From assembly GCF_002950945.1 (NCBI RefSeq), contig NZ_CP012673.1, positions 7,702,501 through 7,766,500 on the forward strand: 64,000 nucleotides of DNA. The letters are read 5' to 3'. Position numbers and translations under genes: made by a program. Below, in pieces: positions 58,014 through 64,000 of this stretch. A model generated the notes under the pieces. The model did no database searches. It was given only the letters and a program-made list of their open reading frames with translations, and was not told the origin of the DNA. The stretch is from Sorangium cellulosum. Lineage in GTDB: Bacteria; Myxococcota_A; Polyangia; Polyangiales; Polyangiaceae. The number at the start of each line of letters is the position of its first letter. Position 1 is the first letter of the stretch.

Positions 58014-58406
58014 ATGCCCCGCGCCCGGCGACCTCACCGTGCCCGCAGCGCGATCCTTCGTTGGATCTGCGCGGCGCTCTCGGTGCTCCTCGCCCTGGGC
58101 GTGCTCGCGCAGGGGCACACGCTCCAGGCGCTCGGGGTGGCGATCGCGTGCGAGCACCCGAGCCTCGTCTCGGCCTCCGCCGAGGAGCACCACGAGGGCG
58201 CGCAGGACGACGGCGCACACGACGACTGCCCGCCCGGCTGCGACGACTGCGCCTGCGGCCGCATCCCCATGACGCTGCCCCTCGGCGAGGTGCTCCCCTA
58301 CCTCCTCGTCGAGGCCTACGAGATCGTCGCCTCGACGCCGCCGGAGCTGCCAGGGCGCTCCTCCGCCTGCCGCCTCGATCGGCCACCCCGACGCCCGCGC
58401 GCCTGA
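58014..58406 (+). CDS. small His/Asp/Cys-rich metal-binding protein before a heavy-metal efflux operon
   Basis: 130 residues. One hydrophobic helix (ILRWICAALSVLLALGVLAQ) is a signal anchor. The exported part carries EEHHEGAQDDGAHDDCPPGC and DDCACGR, clusters of His/Asp/Cys that suit soft or transition metal binding. Position directly before the tolC-, czcB- and czcA-like genes suggests a periplasmic metal chaperone or sensor of the operon, similar in placement to CzcI/CnrX-type proteins. Homology to those is not claimed. 163 bases before the next start. Confidence 0.75.
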   Translation: MPRARRPHRARSAILRWICAALSVLLALGVLAQGHTLQALGVAIACEHPSLVSASAEEHHEGAQDDGAHDDCPPGCDDCACGRIPMTLPLGEVLPYLLVEAYEIVASTPPELPGRSSACRLDRPPRRPRA

Positions 58407-58569
58407 GGCGCCCGCGTCAGGGATCGCCGCGTCGCGCGCGGCTGCAGCGCAGCGGCGCATGAGCGCCGCGCCGCCTCGCCGCCGGGGGCTCCGCCCTCCC
58501 GCGCGATCCTGACCGGGCATTCCCATGGTTCTTGCGCGAGCGCTCGATGCGCTCGAGGGCTGCCCGTCC

Positions 58570-59826
58570 ATGCTCCGTCCGTGTGTGCGTCGTCTGTTCG
58601 TCGCTTCCTCGATCGCGCTTCACCTGCTGCTGTGGATCGCGCCTCGGGCCTCCGCGGCCGCAGCGCCGCCCCTCACCCGCGCCCGGGTCGCCGAGCTCGC
58701 CCGCGCCGCGCCGGCCGCGCGCGTCGCCGCCGCGGAGGCCGGCGTCGCCCGCGCCGCGACCTCGGCGGCCGGCGTGCTCTCGCTCGAGAACCCCGTGCTC
58801 ACCGGGATGGGAGGCGTCCGGCTCAACCCCGACGGGAGCAAGCCGGCCGCCGCCTCCGCCGCCCTCGAGTGGCCGATCGCGCTCGGCGGGCAGCGGGGCG
58901 AGCGCATCGCCGCCGCCCAGGCCGAGCAGCGCGCCGCCGAGGCCGGCGCCGAGGACAGCCGGCGCCGCGTGCTGCTCGCCGCCCTGCTCCAGCACGCCCT
59001 CGTGCTCCGGGACGAGCGGCAGGTCGCGCTCGCCCGCGCGCGCGTCGCGCTCGCGGCGCGCCTCCACGCCGCCGCGGAGCGCCAGCGCAAGGCCGGCGAG
59101 GTGCCCGAGGTCGACGTGATCCTGGCGCTGCTCCAGAAGGGGCGCGACGCCGCCGCCGCGGAGGCCGCGGCGGGCGCGCGCGACGCGGACAAGGCGGCGC
59201 TGTTCGCCCTGCTCGGGCTGCCCGCGCAGGGAGCGCAGGACCTCGCGGTGGAGGGCCCGCTCGTGCCGCCCGACGAGCCGCCGCCGCTCGCGGCGAGCCT
59301 CGGCGACGTGGCGCGGCGCCCCGACGTCGGCGCCGCCGAGGCCTCGGTCGACGCCGCCCGGGCCAGGCTCTCGCGCGAGCGGGCGGCCGGGTGGCCCACC
59401 GTCAGCGTCATCGCCCAGGTCGAGCGCGACGACGGCGCGAACATCGGCATGCTCGGCCTCGCGGTCCCGCTGCCGATCCTCAACGCCAACGACGCCGGCA
59501 CCGCGACCGCCGCCGCGGAGGTCGAGGTCGCCCGCGCCCGGGCCGACGCGGCGCGGGCCGGCGCGGCAGGGGAGCTCCACCAGCTCCACGCGCGTTACGT
59601 GGCGACGAAGGAGGCCCTGAAGGCCCTGGCGCCGACGGCCACCCTCATGCAGCAGGCGGCCGCGATCTCGGCGCGAGGGTACGAGCTCGGCGAGAAGGAC
59701 CTCGCGAGCGTCCTCCTGGTGCGCCGCGAGGTCATCGAGGCCGAGGCGGCGCTGCTCGAGGCCGAGCACGCCCACGCGGTCGCCAAGATCGAGCTCCTGG
59801 TCGCGGCGGGGAGGGTGTTCCGATGA
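58570..59826 (+). CDS. czcC: TolC-family outer-membrane efflux protein (CzcC-like)
   Basis: 418 residues from ATG 58570 (58525 alternative). Signal peptide (FVASSIALHLLLWIAPRASA) then the two tandem OEP repeats, Ala/Arg-rich and helical: LENPVLTGMGGVRLNPDGS, LGGQRGERIAAAQAEQRAAE in the first half and RPDVGAAEASVDAARARLSR, LAVPLPILNANDAGTATAAA, ARGYELGEKDLASVLLVRRE in the second. The trimer forms the outer-membrane duct of the RND pump. Stop overlaps the start of the next gene by four bases. Confidence 0.9.
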   Translation: MLRPCVRRLFVASSIALHLLLWIAPRASAAAAPPLTRARVAELARAAPAARVAAAEAGVARAATSAAGVLSLENPVLTGMGGVRLNPDGSKPAAASAALEWPIALGGQRGERIAAAQAEQRAAEAGAEDSRRRVLLAALLQHALVLRDERQVALARARVALAARLHAAAERQRKAGEVPEVDVILALLQKGRDAAAAEAAAGARDADKAALFALLGLPAQGAQDLAVEGPLVPPDEPPPLAASLGDVARRPDVGAAEASVDAARARLSRERAAGWPTVSVIAQVERDDGANIGMLGLAVPLPILNANDAGTATAAAEVEVARARADAARAGAAGELHQLHARYVATKEALKALAPTATLMQQAAAISARGYELGEKDLASVLLVRREVIEAEAALLEAEHAHAVAKIELLVAAGRVFR

Positions 59827-61208
59827 GCGCTTCCAAGGGGAACATCGAGCTCTCGCCGAGGAGGGTCGCCGCCCTCGCGGCCGCGGTGGTGGCGCTGCTC
59901 GTCGCGGCCGTCGCCGTCACGGTGTTCGTGGAGCACCGCCGCCACGGGCACGCCCAGGAGGCCGGCCACGACGAGCACCACGGCCACGAGCACGGCAAGG
60001 AAGAGGGAGCCCACGGCCACGGCGAGGGCAAGGGGCATGCTCATGGCGAGCACGCGCACGACGAACACGCACACGACGAACACGCGCACGACGAGGGCGA
60101 CGAAGCCCACGCCGGCGGCGGCGACAGGGTCAAGCTCTCGCCCGCGATGATCCAGAACGCCGGGCTGGAGATGCTCACCGCCGGACCGGGCAACGTCGCG
60201 GTGACGGTCACGCTCCCCGGCGAGGTGGCGCTCAACGCGGAGGCCATCGCGCACGTCACGCCCAGGGTGCCGGGGACGGCGCGGGAGGTGAAGAAGCAGC
60301 TCGGCGACACGGTGAAGCGCGGCGAGGTGCTCGCCGTGCTCGACAGCCGCGAGCTCGCCGAGCTGGAGCGCGAGCTGCTCGCAGCGAAGGAGCGCCTCGC
60401 GCTCGCCGAGGCGAGCTTCACGCGCCAGGAGGCGCTCTGGAAGGAGCAGATCTCCGCCGAGAAGGAGTACCTCGCGGCCAAGCAGGCCGTCGCCGAGGCG
60501 CGGATCGAGCAGCGCAGCGCCGCGCAGAAGCTCAGCGCCGCCGCGGGCTCGGGCGTGGCCAAGGGCAGCGGCTACGCGCTGGTCGCCCCCATGGACGGCA
60601 CGATCATCGAGAAGCACATCGCGATCGGCGAGGTCCTCAAGGAGGACACCCAGGTGTTCGTGATCGCCGACCTGTCCACCATCTGGGTCAACGTCACCGT
60701 CTACGCCAGGGATCTCAGCCGCGTCCGGGTCGGCCAGACGGCCTGGGTCAAGGCCGAGGGGATCGAGCAGCCCGCGCAGGGAACACTCGCGTACCTGGGG
60801 CAGGTCGTCGACGAGCAGAACCGCTCCGCCGTGGCCCGCGTCGTCCTCCAGAACCCGGGCGCAGCGTGGCGCCCCGGGCTCTTCGCGACCGCCGACGTGG
60901 CCATCGAGGAGGCCGCCGCGCCCGTGGTCGTCTCGGACGAGGCCCTCCAGCGGGTCGAGGGCAAGGACGTCGTGTTCGTCGAGGAGGGCGGCAGCTTCGA
61001 GGCCCGCCCCGTGAAGATCGGGCGGCGGGGCATGAGCGGACCGGAGGGCCAAGGCAGGCAAGCCGGCGCCCCGGACGCCGAGCCGCGGCGCGGCGCGGCG
61101 GTCGTCGAGATCGAGGCCGGCGTCGCCGCCGGCGAGCGGTACGCCGGCAAGAACAGCTTCATCTTGAAGGCCGAGCTCGGCAAGTCCGAAGCCGGCCACC
61201 AGCACTGA
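59823..61208 (+). CDS. czcB: heavy-metal RND efflux periplasmic adaptor (CzcB-like) with His-rich N-terminus
   Basis: 461 residues. N-terminal membrane helix (ALAAAVVALLVAAVAVTVFV), then a His/Asp/Glu-rich segment (about residues 42-95) with tandem DEHAH and HGHG units, a likely metal sponge. Adaptor body: LPGEVALNAEAIAHVTPRVP, lipoyl half motif VLAVLDSRELAELERELLAA, coiled hairpin, APMDGTIIEKHIAIGEVLKE and barrel strand DLSTIWVNVTVYARDLSRVR. C-terminal membrane-proximal domain present. Couples the outer-membrane duct to the CzcA-like pump. Confidence 0.92.
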   Translation: MSASKGNIELSPRRVAALAAAVVALLVAAVAVTVFVEHRRHGHAQEAGHDEHHGHEHGKEEGAHGHGEGKGHAHGEHAHDEHAHDEHAHDEGDEAHAGGGDRVKLSPAMIQNAGLEMLTAGPGNVAVTVTLPGEVALNAEAIAHVTPRVPGTAREVKKQLGDTVKRGEVLAVLDSRELAELERELLAAKERLALAEASFTRQEALWKEQISAEKEYLAAKQAVAEARIEQRSAAQKLSAAAGSGVAKGSGYALVAPMDGTIIEKHIAIGEVLKEDTQVFVIADLSTIWVNVTVYARDLSRVRVGQTAWVKAEGIEQPAQGTLAYLGQVVDEQNRSAVARVVLQNPGAAWRPGLFATADVAIEEAAAPVVVSDEALQRVEGKDVVFVEEGGSFEARPVKIGRRGMSGPEGQGRQAGAPDAEPRRGAAVVEIEAGVAAGERYAGKNSFILKAELGKSEAGHQH

Positions 61209-61225
61209 GGGGTGCGGAGGCTCGC

Positions 61226-64000
61226 ATGCTCACCCTGCTCTCGCGGCTCCTCTCGTTCTCGATCCGCCACCGCTTCCTCGTCGTGGCCCTGACGATCGCG
61301 GTCGGCGCGCTCGGGGCCTACAACTTCACCCGCCTGCCGATCGACGCGGTCCCGGACATCACCAACGTCCAGGTGCAGATCAACACGTCGGTCAAGGCGC
61401 TCTCCCCCGTGGAGGTCGAGCGGCAGATCACGTTCCCCATCGAGTGGGCCATGGGCGGGCTCCCGGGCGTCCAGCAGGTCCGCTCGCTCTCGCGTTACGG
61501 CCTCTCCCAGGTGACGGTGATTTTCGCGGACGACACCGACATCTACTGGGCGCGGCAGCTCGTGGCCGAGCGCCTCGCCGCCGCCAAGGAGAGCCTGCCG
61601 CCGGGGCTCGGCGACCCGCAGCTCGGCCCCATCGCGACCGGCCTCGGCGAGATCTACATGTGGACGCTCGAGGCCGCGCCGGACGCCCGGCGGCCCGACG
61701 GAGAGCCGTACGATCTGACCGACCTGCGCACGATCCAGGACTGGATCGTGCGGCCCCAGATCCGGACCGTGCCGGGGGTGACCGAGGTCAACTCGATCGG
61801 GGGCTACGAGCGGTTGATCCAGGTCTCGCCGGATCCGGCGAAGCTCGTCGGCTACGGGCTCTCGTTCCGCGACGTGCTCGAGGCGCTCGCGAGCAACAAC
61901 GCCAACGCGGGCGGAGGGTACATCGAGCACAAGGGCGAGCAGTACCTCGTCCGCGCCACGGGCCTCGTGCAGAGCGAGGACGACATCCGGGGCATCGTCG
62001 TCGGCAACCACGGCGAGGTGCCGATCCGCGTCGAGGACATCGCCGAGGTCGGCGTCGGCCGGGAGCTCCGCACCGGGGCGGCCACCGAGGACGGCGAGGA
62101 GGCCGTCCTCGGCACGGCGATCATGCTCGTCGGGGAGAACGGCCGGGCCGTGTCCCGGCGGGTGGACGAGCAGATCAAGGCGGTCAACAGGTCGCTGCCC
62201 GCGGGCGTGACGGTCAAGACCGTCTACGACCGCACCTACCTGGTCGACGCCACCCTGCGCACCGTGCGGAACAGCCTGCTCGAGGGCGCGGCGCTGGTCG
62301 TCGTGGTGCTCTTCCTGCTGCTCGGCAACCTCCGGGCCGCGTTCATCGCCGCGCTGGCGATCCCGTTCTCGATGCTGATCGCCGTCACCGGCATGGTCGA
62401 GGGCAAGATCAGCGGCAACCTGATGAGCCTCGGCGCGATCGACTTCGGGCTCATCGTCGACGGCTCCGTGATCATCGTCGAGAACTGCGTGCGGCGCTTC
62501 GCCGACGAGCAGCGCCGGCTCGGCCGGGTGCTCACCCGGGAGGAGCGGATCCACCTCGCGTACGAGGCGTCGCAGGAGGTCCGCAAGGCGACGATCTTCG
62601 GCGAGATCATCATCGCGATCGTCTACCTGCCGATCCTCACGTTGACGGGCATCGAGGGGAAGATGTTCCGGCCGATGGCGCAGACGGTCGTGCTGGCGCT
62701 CGCGGGCGCGACGATCCTCTCGATGACGTTCATCCCGGCGCTCGTGGCGCTGCTGCTCACGGGCAGGGTCTCGGAGAAGGAGAACGTGCTCTTCCACCAC
62801 GCGAAGGGCGCCTACGGGCGCGCGCTCGCCTGGGCGCTGTCCCGCCGGCCGCTCGTGGTCGCGGCGGCCGGCGCCGTCCTCGCCGCCGCGGCCCTCGTGG
62901 CCGGGGGGCTGGGCACCGAGTTCGCCCCCAGGCTGAGCGAGGGGGCGCTCGCGCTCCAGCCGGCGCGTATCCCCTCGATCAGCCTCACGACGAGCGTGGC
63001 GATGCAGGCGCAGCTCGAGCGCGTCCTCAAGGAGCGTTTCCCCGACGAGATCGAGCACATCTTCGCCCGGACGGGGACCGCCGAGGTCGCGACCGATCCG
63101 ATGGGTCCGAACGTCTCCGACACCTACCTGATGCTGCACCCGCGGAGCGCCTGGAAGAAGGCGGCGACGCAGGAGGAGCTCGCCGAGGCGATCGAGGAGG
63201 TGATCCGGGAGCTGCCGGGCCAGAATTACGAGTTCAGCCAGCCGATCGAGCTGCGCTTCAACGAGCTCATCAGCGGGGTACGGAGCGACGTTGCGGTCAA
63301 GGTCTTCGGCGACGACCTCGAGGTGATGCTCGCGGAGGCGAGGAAGATCGGGGCGGTCCTGGCGAGGACGCCGGGCGCGGCGGACGTGAAGGTGGAGCAG
63401 GTCACGGGCCTGCCGGTGCTGACCATCGACGTGGACCGGCCGATGGTGGCCCGCTACGGGCTCAACGTCGCCGACGTGCAGGCGGTGGTCGAGGCCGCGG
63501 TGGGCGGCGTGAGCGCCGGCGAGGTCTTCGAGGGCGACAAGCGCTTCGACCTCGTGCTCCGGCTGCCCGACGCCATCCGCCGCGACCTGGGGGCCCTCGA
63601 GCGCCTCCCGATCCCGCTCCGGGAGAGGGCGAAACACACGTCCGGACCGAGCGGACCGACGATCGCGGCGACGCTTTCGCGGGGCGATCAGGCCGCATTC
63701 GTGCCGCTCGGCGCGGTGGCGAGGATCCACGTCGAGGAGGGACCGAACCAGGTCAGCCGGGAGAGCGGCAAGCGCCGCGTCGTGGTCCAGTGCAACGTGC
63801 GCGGGCGCGATCTCGGCGGCTTCGTCGCCGACGTGGAGGAGCGGATCGACGCCGAGATCAAGCTCCCGCCGGGCTACTGGATGTCCTGGGGAGGCCAGTT
63901 CGAGAACCTGCTCGCCGCGGAGCGGCGCCTCGCCCTGGTGGTCCCGCTGGCGCTCGGGCTGATCTTCGTCCTGCTGTTCCTCTCCGTCGGGACATTCAAG
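61226..64000 (+). CDS. czcA: heavy-metal RND efflux pump (CzcA-like), 3' partial
   Basis: Open from ATG 61226 to the window end, 925 codons of an expected about 1040. HME-RND hallmarks: LLSFSIRHRFLVVALTIAVG, YNFTRLPIDAVPDITNVQVQ, helix IDFGLIVDGSVIIVENCVRR (the D-rich TM4 motif of metal pumps), FGEIIIAIVYLPILTLTGIE and the second half starting RRPLVVAAAGAVLA with ELPGQNYEFSQPIELRFNEL. It exports divalent metal (Zn, Co, Cd type) or Cu/Ag; TM4 details alone do not settle which. 17 bases after czcB. Confidence 0.95.
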   Translation, partial: MLTLLSRLLSFSIRHRFLVVALTIAVGALGAYNFTRLPIDAVPDITNVQVQINTSVKALSPVEVERQITFPIEWAMGGLPGVQQVRSLSRYGLSQVTVIFADDTDIYWARQLVAERLAAAKESLPPGLGDPQLGPIATGLGEIYMWTLEAAPDARRPDGEPYDLTDLRTIQDWIVRPQIRTVPGVTEVNSIGGYERLIQVSPDPAKLVGYGLSFRDVLEALASNNANAGGGYIEHKGEQYLVRATGLVQSEDDIRGIVVGNHGEVPIRVEDIAEVGVGRELRTGAATEDGEEAVLGTAIMLVGENGRAVSRRVDEQIKAVNRSLPAGVTVKTVYDRTYLVDATLRTVRNSLLEGAALVVVVLFLLLGNLRAAFIAALAIPFSMLIAVTGMVEGKISGNLMSLGAIDFGLIVDGSVIIVENCVRRFADEQRRLGRVLTREERIHLAYEASQEVRKATIFGEIIIAIVYLPILTLTGIEGKMFRPMAQTVVLALAGATILSMTFIPALVALLLTGRVSEKENVLFHHAKGAYGRALAWALSRRPLVVAAAGAVLAAAALVAGGLGTEFAPRLSEGALALQPARIPSISLTTSVAMQAQLERVLKERFPDEIEHIFARTGTAEVATDPMGPNVSDTYLMLHPRSAWKKAATQEELAEAIEEVIRELPGQNYEFSQPIELRFNELISGVRSDVAVKVFGDDLEVMLAEARKIGAVLARTPGAADVKVEQVTGLPVLTIDVDRPMVARYGLNVADVQAVVEAAVGGVSAGEVFEGDKRFDLVLRLPDAIRRDLGALERLPIPLRERAKHTSGPSGPTIAATLSRGDQAAFVPLGAVARIHVEEGPNQVSRESGKRRVVVQCNVRGRDLGGFVADVEERIDAEIKLPPGYWMSWGGQFENLLAAERRLALVVPLALGLIFVLLFLSVGTFK

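Noticed and set aside
60701..63730. 1009-codon open frame on the minus strand
   Set aside because: It is opposite the czcB/czcA genes; high G+C removes stops from antisense frames. The plus-strand frame has clear RND motifs.

Overview
The window is about 70% G+C and densely coding, with overlapping start/stop codons inside operons. It carries several eukaryote-like Ser/Thr kinases (two with an N-terminal zinc ribbon), many lipoproteins, an alternative complex III (ACIII) respiratory cluster, and a hybrid histidine kinase and NtrC-type regulators. Together these point to a large-genome myxobacterium of the Sorangium/Polyangium type (inference from gene content and base composition; no 16S gene is present). 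No rRNA, tRNA, CRISPR array or transposase gene was found.

Region 1 (1-11378, +) is one respiratory operon: actB (5' end cut by the window), actC, actD, actE, actF, a small membrane protein, a SCO1 copper chaperone, then caa3-type cytochrome c oxidase subunits II, I, III and IV. Quinol:cytochrome c oxidoreductase and terminal oxidase are thus encoded together, as expected for an ACIII-oxidase supercomplex. The actE reading frame is broken at a C7 tract.

Region 2 (11400-26660) is a looser set: a secreted lipoprotein, the 3' remnant of an outer-membrane protein gene, an unknown 197-residue protein, a Pro/Ser/Arg repeat protein, a CrtI-like FAD oxidoreductase, a zinc-ribbon Ser/Thr kinase, a giant TamB-like protein and a methyltransferase. 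After tamB lies a 1039-bp fold-back element. It has two inverted 271-bp arms, each containing a 250-bp MITE-like unit with perfect 41-bp terminal inverted repeats, around a core with nine 22-bp tandem repeats.

Region 3 (26670-41031) holds the pyruvate kinase-Ser/Thr kinase-TPR operon, rpsO-pnp with a recognisable promoter and a structured leader, a second zinc-ribbon kinase, ruvX, and hisS followed by two unusual genes. The first is a secreted protein made of about 20 short aromatic-Pro strand repeats. The second is a protein with a convincing COMM domain, a fold known mainly from eukaryotes.

Region 4 (41050-54670) has a hybrid histidine kinase overlapping a membrane metalloprotease-TPR gene, a nucleotidyltransferase/small-protein pair that looks like a toxin-antitoxin module, an MFS exporter, a SRPBCC protein, a two-component system with an NtrC-type regulator of altered GAFTGA motif, Cys-rich and other lipoproteins, and an orphan GspC-like protein.

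Region 5 (55005-64000) has a fused trehalose-6-phosphate synthase/phosphatase, two small proteins, and a heavy-metal RND efflux operon (metal-binding small protein, CzcC-, CzcB- and CzcA-like) whose last gene runs off the window.
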